Shown: piece by piece, positions 14,972 to 23,002 of the stretch
Numbering within the stretch: the stretch's first letter is position 1
Layout of the letters: each line of letters begins with the position of its first letter
DNA from: Streptomyces adelaidensis
Lineage (GTDB): Bacteria; Actinomycetota; Actinomycetes; Streptomycetales; Streptomycetaceae
Length of the DNA: 64,000 nt
Assembly: GCF_016598475.1 (NCBI RefSeq)
Contig: NZ_JAEMUX010000024.1
Coordinates: forward strand, 1 to 64,000
Reading direction: 5' to 3'
Notes under the pieces: generated by a model
Told to the model about the DNA's origin: nothing
The model's input: only the letters and a program-made list of their open reading frames with translations
The model's database searches: none
Position numbers and translations under genes: made by a program

Positions 14972-16434
14972 GCACCGAGAACGAGCCCCCGACCGGGCGT
15001 CCCCGGGGGTCGGCACGACCGGGCTACTCCTTCGATGTCAAGCTGTGGAAGGTGTCCAAGACCGGACGCAAATCCCGCCCCTACCGCCTCCGTTGGGTGG
15101 TGGCCGGTCACGTGTACGGCGACACGTTCACCACGTCCGCTCTCGCTGAGAGTCGCCGAAACGAGCTGTGGCAAGCCATGAACCGGCGCGGTGAGGCGTT
15201 CGGGATCGACTCTGGCCTGCCTGAGTCCGAAGTGCGCGCGGCGGCGGAAGATGCCGAAGCGGCGGCTGAGGCCGAGCCGTTCTTGCGGTGGTTCGAGTTC
15301 TGCCGGAGGTACGTCGCAGGGCGGTGGCGCATGAGTGCCGCCAAGTCGCGTGAGGGCATGGCGGACGGACTCGCGGCGGTGGCGCTGGCTATGGTGAAGC
15401 GGGAGGGGGCCCCTGACGACACGCACCTACGGCTCGCGTTCCGGTGGGGGATCGTGCCCGCGAACTCGGGAGAGGAACCGCCGGCGGAACTGAAGGCCGC
15501 GTACGAGTGGCTCACGACGGAGGACCGGCCGGTTGCCGACCTGGTCGACGCGGGGGTGTTCGAAGACGTGCTGTACCGCCTCAGCTACCGCCTGGACGGC
15601 ACCCCGGCGGCGGGGGAGACGCACAAGCGGCGGCGCCGTGCCCTGAACACCGCCCTCGAACACGCGGTGGCCACCAAGGAACTCCCGGAGAATCCCTTGC
15701 AGGGGGCCTACAAGAAGCGTGTGGGTTCCGGCGCGGTGGTGGACCGACGCGTTCTCGTGAACGCCGTACAGGGGCGCCAGTTGCTCACGGCCGTCTCGTA
15801 CGTCGGCTCATGGGACCGCAACCGTGGGCGGCGCCTGGCAGCGTTCTATGCGGTGCTCTACTACGCGGGACTCAGGCCCGCCGAGGCGGTGGGACTGAGG
15901 CTCTCTGACTGCCACCTACCGGACGCGGGTTGGGGCACGCTGACGCTGCGGGAGACGCGCCCTGTCTCAGGCAAGCAGTGGACCGACTCGGGGGAGCGGC
16001 ACGACCGCCGGGGGCTGAAGGCGCGCGAGGCGGACACGGACCGTCCGGTCCCGATCCCGCCCGTTCTGGTCGCCATCCTTCGGGCCCACCTGAAGGAGTT
16101 CGGGACCGCCAAGGAAAGGCGCGTGTTCGGCAACGAGCGCGGGGGAGTGGTCGGCTCATCCACGTACTGGCGTGTGTGGGAGGAAGCTCGGCTGTTCGCC
16201 CTCCCGCCCGATCGCGTCGCATCGCCGCTCGCCGGGCGTCCCTACGACCTGCGCCACGCCTGCATCACGCGATGGTTGAACGCAGGGGTCCCGATCGCTG
16301 AGATTGCCCGGCGCGTCGGCAACTCGCCCGAGGTCATCCACCGCCGGTACCACGGCTGCATCGACGGGCACGAGGAAGCGGCCAACGCAAAGATCACAAA
16401 GGCTCTGGAAGAGGAGGGCGACACCGCCGCGTGA
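14968..16434 (+). CDS. int: Site-specific tyrosine integrase
   Basis: 488 residues, GTG start overlapping the xis stop (GTGA). There is an N-terminal arm-binding part, a core-binding SAM-like domain and a C-terminal catalytic domain: first Arg in AGLRPAEAVGLRL (about 300), YDLRHACITRWL (about 425, the H-x-x-R box) and the nucleophile in HRRYHGC (about 459). It is of the pSAM2/AICE class. It ends 130 bp from the tRNA-Arg gene, the normal place for an integrase acting on the tRNA 3' end. All catalytic residues seem intact. Confidence 0.93.
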   Translation: MSTENEPPTGRPRGSARPGYSFDVKLWKVSKTGRKSRPYRLRWVVAGHVYGDTFTTSALAESRRNELWQAMNRRGEAFGIDSGLPESEVRAAAEDAEAAAEAEPFLRWFEFCRRYVAGRWRMSAAKSREGMADGLAAVALAMVKREGAPDDTHLRLAFRWGIVPANSGEEPPAELKAAYEWLTTEDRPVADLVDAGVFEDVLYRLSYRLDGTPAAGETHKRRRRALNTALEHAVATKELPENPLQGAYKKRVGSGAVVDRRVLVNAVQGRQLLTAVSYVGSWDRNRGRRLAAFYAVLYYAGLRPAEAVGLRLSDCHLPDAGWGTLTLRETRPVSGKQWTDSGERHDRRGLKAREADTDRPVPIPPVLVAILRAHLKEFGTAKERRVFGNERGGVVGSSTYWRVWEEARLFALPPDRVASPLAGRPYDLRHACITRWLNAGVPIAEIARRVGNSPEVIHRRYHGCIDGHEEAANAKITKALEEEGDTAA

Positions 16435-16436
16435 GT

Positions 16437-16454
16437 GTGTCGGAGGTGTGTCGC
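16437..16454 (+). repeat. Putative integrase arm site, right end of right island
   Basis: GTGTCGGAGGTGTGTCGC starts just after the integrase stop and is identical, in the same orientation, to 10148-10165. The two sit inside the two attachment cores of the island. Confidence 0.6.
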
Positions 16455-16477
16455 GAACAGTGAGAGAGAGCAAGAAA

Positions 16478-16508
16478 GAGCGGGAGTCAGTGAGACTCAC
16501 TCCCGCTC
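16478..16508. terminator. Hairpin between integrase and tRNA-Arg
   Basis: GAGCGGGAGT (16478-16487) pairs with ACTCCCGCTC (16499-16508), 10 bp perfect, with a short inner AGTC/GACT pairing. It lies between the convergent integrase and tRNA genes and may stop both. Confidence 0.6.
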
Positions 16509-16563
16509 TCTCATGTCGGCATCCGCACTGGTCAGAGCATGATTCTTGCTGTCTGACTGGCGA

Positions 16564-16636
16564 GTGCCCCCGGCAGGATTCGAACCTGCGCACACGGCTC
16601 CGGAGGCCGTTGCTCTATCCCCTGAGCTACGGGGGC
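16564..16636 (-). tRNA. tRNA-Arg (anticodon CCG)
   Basis: A 73-nt cloverleaf on the minus strand: acceptor GCCCCCG paired with CGGGGGC plus discriminator A, D arm GCTC...GAGC, anticodon loop CTCCGGA (anticodon CCG, reads CGG), and T loop within GGTTCGAATCC. CCA is not encoded. Two partial copies of its 3' half lie at 10031 and 3554, so this gene is the integration target. Upstream on the minus strand TAGTGT (16672-16677) is a likely -10. I recall an integrative element next to SCO5351 in S. coelicolor at the same kind of site. Confidence 0.95.
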
Positions 16637-16811
16637 GTGTCGGCCGCTTTTGTGGGGCGGCGACGGGTTGAACACTACCAGCTCTCTGAGGGAGATCATG
16701 AACGGGTTTTGTGGGGGCGAAGGTGGGGGTTGAGCTGGGGGAGACCGCCCGCAGGGGGCGGAAGTGGGGAAAACCCGGACGCGGTGGTGGGTGCGGACCT
16801 ACTCTCGAGTT

Positions 16812-17315
16812 GTGCCAGGCGCGTCCGGTCGGGTGCTTGTTGTGGACGACAACAAGGTCATCCGGCAGCTGATCAGGGTCAACCTCGAACTGGAGGGCTT
16901 CGAGGTGGTGACCGCGGCTGATGGTGCCGAGTGCCTGGACGTCGTTCATCAGGTGCGGCCCGACCTCGTCACCCTCGACGTCGTGATGCCCCGGTTGGAC
17001 GGCCTCCGTACCGCCGCCCGGCTTCGCGAGGATCCCCTGACGCGGCGTCTGCCCCTCGCCATCGTCAGTGCATGCAGCCAGTACGAGGTCGAGGCCGGGC
17101 TCGATGTCGGTGTCGACGCCTTCCTCGCCAAGCCCTTCGAGCCCGCTGAACTCATCGCGCTCGTACGGCAGTTGGTGGAGCGTGAGCAGGATCGGACCGA
17201 GGGCGCCGCACCGTTCGGCGCCGGAGGCGGTGCCCCTGCCTCCGCCAGCGCCCGCCTCGGCAGCACGGGCAGCGGGAGCGAGCACACCGAGCGCGCCGGC
17301 CGTACCGGGAGCTGA
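16812..17315 (+). CDS. Single-domain response regulator
   Basis: 167 residues from GTG 16812. The receiver domain covers about 1-125: RVLVVDDNKV with the acidic pair, phosphoacceptor Asp in LVTLDVVMPRLDG, Ser/Thr in AIVSACS and Lys in FLAKPFEP. There is no DNA-binding output domain. A disordered Gly/Ala/Ser tail follows. It could relay phosphate or act by protein contact. No sensor kinase is adjacent. Earlier in-frame codons exist (16764), but the receiver begins right after the chosen start. Confidence 0.88.
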   Translation: MPGASGRVLVVDDNKVIRQLIRVNLELEGFEVVTAADGAECLDVVHQVRPDLVTLDVVMPRLDGLRTAARLREDPLTRRLPLAIVSACSQYEVEAGLDVGVDAFLAKPFEPAELIALVRQLVEREQDRTEGAAPFGAGGGAPASASARLGSTGSGSEHTERAGRTGS

Positions 17316-17459
17316 CTTCGCCCCCGACGTCGACTCCGCATGGCTCCCCATCGCTCCACATGCTCAGCCCGCCCCGGCCTGACCCCACCCCGTCCACATC
17401 CCGGACCCCGACCCAAACCGGCTCGCATACCCACCCCCCTCCTCCCCTACGCTTGTCCC

Positions 17460-18599
17460 GTGACCCCCGTCGAGCTCTCCCGCACCGTGCTGCGCGCGGT
17501 GCGTCGTGCTGTGGATGAGGGGGAGCTGAGTGTGGCCGTGCCCGTACGGGCCGTGGTCACTCCGCCGGGGCCCGGCGGGAGCGGGGACTACGCGACGAAC
17601 ATCGCGTTGCAGCTGGCCCGGCCCGCGGGGCGCCCGCCACGGCAGGTCGCCGAGATCCTGCGGCCCCACCTCAGCCGGACCGAGGGCGTCGCCGCCGTCG
17701 AGATCACCGGGCCCGGGTTCCTCAACATCCACCTCGACCGGGCCGCCGTCACCGCCCTCGTGCGTCGCATCCAAGGGCAGGCTCCTCTTCCGTACGGTCA
17801 TGGCGACACACTCGCCGGGCAGGTCGTCCGGCTGCGGATCCCGTACGACATCCGCGCCGAAGTCGTCGCCGACGCGCTCGTGCGGATCGTCGCCAGCCAG
17901 GGCGGCCGCGCCGAGGTCGACCACGCCAGGCCCGGGCATCCCGACGAGGCCGACACGGATCACACCAACCACACCAGCCACACCAGCCACACCACCACCG
18001 GGCTCGACCGACCCGTCGACCTCCGGCCGGTCCCCGCCCCGGAAGACCCCACCCCCCTCGGCCCCGACGCCCTCCGCTGGGCCCTCCTGCACCCCGCCGC
18101 CCACGACCGCCCCCGGATCACCGCGGACCTCCTCGTGCAGCGCGTCGGCAACCCCCTCTTCCGGGTCCGTTACGCCCACGCACGAGCCCGCGCACTCACC
18201 CGGAACGCCGCGGCCCTCGGCTTCACCGGCACCCCGGGCAACCTGGACGTCCCGAGCGATGTCCCGAGCAATGTCTCGGACGACGTCCCGGACGACGTCC
18301 CGGACGGGCCCGCCACCCCCCTCACCCCCCTCACCCCCCTCACCCCCCTCATCACCGCCCTCACCGAATACCCCTCCACCCTCACCCGAGCGGCCACCCA
18401 CCGCGCCCCCGACCGTCTCGCCCGGCACCTGGTCGTCATCGCCGACGCCCTGCTGGCCGTCCAGCACACGGTGCTGCCGCGCGGCGACGAGAAACCCTCG
18501 GCCGCCCACCGGGCCCGGCTGGCGCTTGCCGAAGCCGCCGGGACGGTGCTGGCCGGCGGCCTGTCCCTGCTCGGCATCGACGCACCCGAACACCTCTGA
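17460..18599 (+). CDS. nrtL: ArgS-related anticodon-binding (DALR) protein
   Basis: 379 residues from GTG 17460. The N-terminal part matches the additional domain of arginyl-tRNA synthetase (ATNIALQLARPAGRPPRQVA and EITGPGFLNIHL). The C-terminal part is the all-helical DALR anticodon-binding domain (RVGNPLFRVRYAHARARAL). The catalytic Rossmann domain with HIGH and KMSKS is replaced by a short variable linker with His/Thr repeats (about 160-180) and Asp/Val repeats (about 260-280). It cannot charge tRNA. It always sits before lysA in Streptomyces as I recall; the role is unknown. Confidence 0.85.
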   Translation: MTPVELSRTVLRAVRRAVDEGELSVAVPVRAVVTPPGPGGSGDYATNIALQLARPAGRPPRQVAEILRPHLSRTEGVAAVEITGPGFLNIHLDRAAVTALVRRIQGQAPLPYGHGDTLAGQVVRLRIPYDIRAEVVADALVRIVASQGGRAEVDHARPGHPDEADTDHTNHTSHTSHTTTGLDRPVDLRPVPAPEDPTPLGPDALRWALLHPAAHDRPRITADLLVQRVGNPLFRVRYAHARARALTRNAAALGFTGTPGNLDVPSDVPSNVSDDVPDDVPDGPATPLTPLTPLTPLITALTEYPSTLTRAATHRAPDRLARHLVVIADALLAVQHTVLPRGDEKPSAAHRARLALAEAAGTVLAGGLSLLGIDAPEHL

Positions 18600-18686
18600 G
18601 CGAGCCGCGAAGCCCAAAGCCCGCCCAAGCCCGCCCCAAGCCCCACCGCGCAAAGCTCCAGAGATTCCACAGAAAGCCGTACAGAC

Positions 18687-20078
18687 ATGAGCCGTTCCGC
18701 ACACCCCGCCGGGCCCCGTCACGCCGACGTCCTCCCCGAGGGGCACTACGCCGCCCCGCCCGCCGACCTGAACACGCTGGACCCGAAGGTGTGGGCGCAG
18801 ACCGTCACCCGTGCGGACGACGGGGTCGTCAGCGTCGGGGGGATCGATGTGAAGGCGCTGGCGGAGGAGTTCGGTACGCCGGCGTACTTCGTCGACGAGG
18901 CCGACTTCCGCGCCCGGGCGCGCGCCTGGCGTACGGCGTTCGGGCAGGAAGCCGACGTGTTCTACGCGGGCAAGGCGTTCCTGTCCCGGGCGATCGTCCG
19001 CTGGCTGCACGAGGAGGGGCTGAACCTCGACGTGTGCTCGGGCGGCGAGCTCGCCACCGCCCTCTCCGCCGGGATGCCCGTCGACCGCATCGCCTTCCAC
19101 GGCAACAACAAGTCCACCGGCGAGATCCACCGTGCCGTCGAGGCCGGCGTCGGCCGTATCGTGCTCGACTCCTTCCAGGAGATCGTGCGGGTCGCCCACA
19201 TCGCCCAGTCGCTCGGCAAGCGGCAGAAGGTGCAGATCCGCGTCACCGTCGGCGTCGAGGCGCACACGCACGAATTCATCGCCACCGCCCACGAGGACCA
19301 GAAGTTCGGAATTCCGCTCGCGGGCGGGCAGGCCGCGGAAGCCGTACGGCGGGCCCTCAGGCTCGACGGGCTGGAGCTCATCGGCATCCACTCCCACATC
19401 GGGTCGCAGATCTTCGACACCTCCGGGTTCGAGGTCGCGGCCCACCGGGTCGTCGGGCTGCTCAAGGACATCCGCGACGAGCACGGTGTCGAACTGCCCG
19501 AGATCGACCTCGGCGGCGGGCTCGGCATCGCATACACCAGCGACGACGACCCCCGCGAGCCGCACGAGATCGCCAAGGCCCTGACGGAGATCGTCAACCG
19601 GGAGTGCGAGAGCGCCCGGCTCCAGGCACCCCGGATCTCCGTCGAGCCCGGCCGCGCCATCGTCGGGCCCACCGCCTTCACGCTGTACGAGGTCGGCACC
19701 ATCAAGCCGCTGGACGGGCTGCGCACCTACGTCTCCGTGGACGGCGGCATGTCCGACAACATCCGGACCGCGTTGTACGACGCCGAGTACAGCGTCGCGC
19801 TGGTGTCCCGCGCCTCCGACGCCGAGCCGATGCTCGCCCGGGTGGTCGGCAAGCACTGCGAGAGCGGGGACATCGTGGTCAAGGACGCGTTCCTGCCGGC
19901 GGACCTGGCACCGGGTGACCTGATCGCCGTACCGGCCACCGGCGCGTACTGCCGTTCGATGGCCAGCAACTACAACCACGTGCTGCGCCCGCCGGTCGTC
20001 GCCGTCAATGATGGAGAGGCCCGGGTCATCGTCCGGCGGGAGACGGAGGAGGATCTCCTCAGGCTCGACGTCGGGTGA
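18687..20078 (+). CDS. lysA: Diaminopimelate decarboxylase
   Basis: 463 residues. Last step of lysine synthesis: PLP-dependent decarboxylation of meso-diaminopimelate. The PLP lysine is in VFYAGKAFLS (about 94). HSHIGSQIFD, the phosphate-binding GGGLGIAY, EPGRAIVGP, HCESGD (active-site Cys from the partner subunit) and GAYCRSMASNYN are all present. ATG 18687 fits the family. It is the first of the aspartate-family genes lysA-hom-thrC-thrB, all on one strand. Confidence 0.96.
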   Translation: MSRSAHPAGPRHADVLPEGHYAAPPADLNTLDPKVWAQTVTRADDGVVSVGGIDVKALAEEFGTPAYFVDEADFRARARAWRTAFGQEADVFYAGKAFLSRAIVRWLHEEGLNLDVCSGGELATALSAGMPVDRIAFHGNNKSTGEIHRAVEAGVGRIVLDSFQEIVRVAHIAQSLGKRQKVQIRVTVGVEAHTHEFIATAHEDQKFGIPLAGGQAAEAVRRALRLDGLELIGIHSHIGSQIFDTSGFEVAAHRVVGLLKDIRDEHGVELPEIDLGGGLGIAYTSDDDPREPHEIAKALTEIVNRECESARLQAPRISVEPGRAIVGPTAFTLYEVGTIKPLDGLRTYVSVDGGMSDNIRTALYDAEYSVALVSRASDAEPMLARVVGKHCESGDIVVKDAFLPADLAPGDLIAVPATGAYCRSMASNYNHVLRPPVVAVNDGEARVIVRRETEEDLLRLDVG

Positions 20079-20137
20079 CCTCGATGTCGGGTGACCTCTT
20101 GGGTGACTCGCCGAAAGCCCTGAAAGGCCAAATAACC

Positions 20138-20168
20138 GGGGCCGAAAGATCTCCCGTCTTCCGGCCCC
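20138..20168 (+). terminator. Hairpin between lysA and hom
   Basis: GGGGCCGAAAG pairs with CTTCCGGCCCC around a short loop, giving a stable stem in the 178-195-bp gap. There is no T-run, as is common in Streptomyces. It suggests hom has its own promoter in the remaining AT-richer stretch up to 20270. Confidence 0.6.
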
Positions 20169-20273
20169 GAGAAAATGAAATACATGTCTCACGATCCGGA
20201 CGAGGGATAGAAACTCCCGTCCGGTGAGTGAGACTGGTCCCACCGTATTCGGTATGTGAGGAAACGAGGTCGG

Positions 20274-21575
20274 ATGATGCGTACGCGTCCGCTGAAGGTG
20301 GCGCTGCTGGGCTGTGGGGTTGTCGGCTCAGAGGTGGCGCGCATCATGACGACGCACGCCGACGATCTCGCCGCCCGCATCGGGGCCCCCGTCGAGCTTG
20401 CCGGAGTGGCCGTACGGCGGCCCTCCAGGGTCCGTGCGGGCATCGACCCCGCCCTCGTCACCACCGACGCGACCGCCCTGGTCAAACGGGGGGACATCGA
20501 CGTCGTCGTCGAGGTCATCGGCGGTATCGAGCCCGCCCGCTCCCTCATCACCACCGCGTTGGAGCACGGCGCCTCCGTCGTCTCCGCCAACAAGGCCCTC
20601 CTCGCCCAGGACGGCGCCGCCCTGCACGCGGCGGCGAACGAGGCCGGCAAGGACCTCTACTACGAGGCCGCCGTCGCCGGCGCCATCCCGCTGATCCGGC
20701 CGCTGCGCGAGTCCCTCGCAGGCGACAAGATCAACCGGGTGATGGGCATCGTCAACGGGACGACCAACTTCATCCTCGACAAGATGGACTCCACCGGCGC
20801 CGGGTATCAGGAGGCGCTCGACGAGGCCACCGCCCTCGGGTACGCCGAGGCCGACCCGACCGCCGACGTCGAGGGCTTCGACGCCGCCGCCAAGGCCGCG
20901 ATCCTCGCCGGCATCGCCTTCCATTCGCGGGTACGGCTCGACGACGTGTACCGCGAGGGCATGAGCGAGGTCACCGCCGCCGACTTCGCCTCGGCGAAGG
21001 CGATGGGCTGCACCATCAAGCTGCTCGCCATCTGCGAGCGGGCCGCGGACGGCGGATCGGTCACCGCGCGCGTGCACCCCGCGATGATCCCGCTGACCCA
21101 CCCGCTCGCCTCCGTGCGCGGCGCGTACAACGCGGTGTTCGTGGAGTCGGACGCCGCCGGACAGCTGATGTTCTACGGCCCCGGCGCGGGCGGCGCTCCC
21201 ACCGCCTCCGCCGTCCTCGGCGACCTCGTGGCCGTGTGCCGCAACCGGCTCGCGGGCGGGACCGGACCCGGCGAGTCCGCCTATGCCGCGCTGCCCGTGT
21301 CGCCGATGGGCGACGTCGTCACGCGCTACCACATCAGCCTCGACGTCGCCGACAAACCGGGAGTTCTCGCCCAGGTGGCGACCGTGTTCGCCGAGCACGG
21401 AGTGTCGATCGATACGGTTCGGCAGCAAGGCCGACAAGACGGGGACGGCGAGGCCTCTCTCGTCGTCGTCACTCACCGCGCCTTTGACGCCTCCCTCAGC
21501 GGGACCGTCGAGGCGCTGCGGAACCTCGACACCGTGCGGGGTGTCGCCAGCATCATGCGGGTTGAAGGAGAGTAA
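20274..21575 (+). CDS. hom: Homoserine dehydrogenase
   Basis: 433 residues. It converts aspartate semialdehyde to homoserine with NAD(P)H, the branch toward threonine and methionine. The Rossmann motif ALLGCGVVGSE is at the N-terminus; NGTTNFIL and EGFDAAAKAAILAG are catalytic-domain signatures. A C-terminal ACT domain (DKPGVLAQVATVFAEHGVSI) gives threonine feedback. ATG 20274 follows CGAGG; the paired ATG at 20277 and an upstream GTG at 20256 are alternatives. thrC starts 6 bp after the stop, so they form an operon. Confidence 0.95.
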   Translation: MMRTRPLKVALLGCGVVGSEVARIMTTHADDLAARIGAPVELAGVAVRRPSRVRAGIDPALVTTDATALVKRGDIDVVVEVIGGIEPARSLITTALEHGASVVSANKALLAQDGAALHAAANEAGKDLYYEAAVAGAIPLIRPLRESLAGDKINRVMGIVNGTTNFILDKMDSTGAGYQEALDEATALGYAEADPTADVEGFDAAAKAAILAGIAFHSRVRLDDVYREGMSEVTAADFASAKAMGCTIKLLAICERAADGGSVTARVHPAMIPLTHPLASVRGAYNAVFVESDAAGQLMFYGPGAGGAPTASAVLGDLVAVCRNRLAGGTGPGESAYAALPVSPMGDVVTRYHISLDVADKPGVLAQVATVFAEHGVSIDTVRQQGRQDGDGEASLVVVTHRAFDASLSGTVEALRNLDTVRGVASIMRVEGE

Positions 21576-21581
21576 CCAGCA

Positions 21582-22640
21582 ATGACCCACCAGTGGCGCG
21601 GAATCATCGAGGAGTACCGGGACCGGCTGCCCGTCTCCGCCGGCACGCCGGTCGTGACGCTCCGGGAGGGCGGCACGCCCCTCGTGCCCGCGCAGGTGCT
21701 CTCCGAGCGCACGGGCTGCGAGGTCCACCTCAAGGTCGAGGGTGCCAACCCGACCGGGTCCTTCAAGGACCGCGGTATGACCATGGCCATCACCCGGGCG
21801 AAGGAAGAGGGCGCGAAGGCCGTCATCTGTGCCTCCACGGGCAACACGTCTGCCTCCGCGGCCGCCTACGCCGTACGCGCGGGCATGGTTTCGGCGGTGC
21901 TCGTCCCGCGCGGCAAGATCGCGCTGGGCAAGATGGGCCAGGCCCTGATCCACGGCGCGAAGATCCTCCAGGTCGACGGCAACTTCGACGACTGCCTCAC
22001 CCTCGCGCGTGAACTGAGCGACAACTACCCGGTGGCGCTGGTCAATTCGGTCAACCCGGTGCGCATCGAGGGCCAGAAGACCGCCGCCTTCGAGATCGTG
22101 GACATGCTCGGCGACGCGCCCGACATCCACGTCCTGCCGGTCGGCAACGCGGGCAACATCACGGCGTACTGGAAGGGCTACAAGGAGTACGCCGCCGACG
22201 GCATCGCCGCCAGGACGCCCCGCATGTGGGGCTTCCAGGCCTCCGGCTCCGCGCCGATCGTGCGCGGCGAGGTCGTCAAGGACCCGTCGACGATCGCCAC
22301 CGCGATCCGTATCGGCAACCCCGCGTCCTGGCAGTACGCCCTGGCCGCGAGGGACGAGTCGGGCGGCTTCATCGACGAGGTGACGGACCGTGAGATCCTG
22401 CGCGCCTACCGGCTGTTGGCCGCGCAGGAGGGTGTCTTCGTGGAGCCCGCCTCCGCCGCCTCGGTGGCCGGTCTGCTCAAGGCCGCAGAGCAGGGCAAGG
22501 TCGACCCGGGCCAGACCATCGTCTGCACGGTCACCGGCAACGGTCTGAAGGACCCCGACTGGGCCGTCGCGGGTGCCCCGCAGCCCGTCACCGTCCCGGT
22601 CGACGCGGCGACGGCGGCCGAGCGCCTCGGTCTCGCGTAG
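21582..22640 (+). CDS. thrC: Threonine synthase
   Basis: 352 residues, PLP-dependent, converts O-phosphohomoserine to threonine. The PLP lysine is in NPTGSFKDRGM (about 60), ASTGNTSAS binds the phosphate, and the glycine-rich loop VLPVGNAGNI follows. The length is that of the short bacterial form without the N-terminal extension. GAAGGAGAG lies just ahead of the start. It is coupled to hom. Confidence 0.96.
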   Translation: MTHQWRGIIEEYRDRLPVSAGTPVVTLREGGTPLVPAQVLSERTGCEVHLKVEGANPTGSFKDRGMTMAITRAKEEGAKAVICASTGNTSASAAAYAVRAGMVSAVLVPRGKIALGKMGQALIHGAKILQVDGNFDDCLTLARELSDNYPVALVNSVNPVRIEGQKTAAFEIVDMLGDAPDIHVLPVGNAGNITAYWKGYKEYAADGIAARTPRMWGFQASGSAPIVRGEVVKDPSTIATAIRIGNPASWQYALAARDESGGFIDEVTDREILRAYRLLAAQEGVFVEPASAASVAGLLKAAEQGKVDPGQTIVCTVTGNGLKDPDWAVAGAPQPVTVPVDAATAAERLGLA

Positions 22641-22760
22641 GACGCCGCGCGAACTCGCGCCGGGGGTCGTGCCAGAGTTCGCGTATGGGTTCGAAACAGC
22701 CTGAGAGCCGCGCGTAGACGCCGATTCTCGGGGGATAACCCTGACAGGACCCGACCGGGG

Positions 22761-22804
22761 GTGCACAGGGGGCTTACGACACGCATCGTGCGCCTCCTGT
22801 GCGC
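22761..22804. terminator. Possible terminator after thrC
   Basis: GTGCACAGGGGGC pairs imperfectly with GCGCCTCCTGTGCGC across an 16-nt loop. It would separate hom-thrC from thrB. The pairing contains a mismatch and no U-tract, so this is tentative. Confidence 0.35.
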
Positions 22805-22912
22805 CCTATGTCGCCACAGAACTTTCCTTCGATAAGCTGTAGTGAACCCGCCCGCCGCATATGCCCCGCAAGGGTGCGGCGCCGCGCCGTCTTCGGCGGC
22901 CCAGGGTCCTCA

Positions 22913-22954
22913 CGCACGTATCGAAACGCATGTATCGAAACGCACGTATCGAAT
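22913..22954 (+). repeat. Three tandem 14-bp repeats in the thrB leader
   Basis: CGCACGTATCGAAA, CGCATGTATCGAAA and CGCACGTATCGAAT follow one another without spacers, 49 bp before the thrB start. They are AT-richer than the surroundings. They could be regulator binding sites or a promoter-region minisatellite. Nothing else is seen in the 362-bp thrC-thrB gap. Confidence 0.75.
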
Positions 22955-23002
22955 GTCATTCGACAATCGTCAATCTCGCAGCTCAAGGAGAGTCATCGAG
23001 CG

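Noticed and set aside
17364..20243. 959-codon minus-strand open frame
   Set aside because: Antisense shadow of nrtL and lysA, which have unmistakable domain motifs; it is a GC-skew artefact.
20328..22766. 812-codon minus-strand open frame
   Set aside because: Antisense of hom and thrC, with His/Arg/Asp-rich composition and no domain.
22913..22954. Tandem repeats considered as a CRISPR array
   Set aside because: Units are 14 bp and directly adjacent, without spacers or nearby cas genes.
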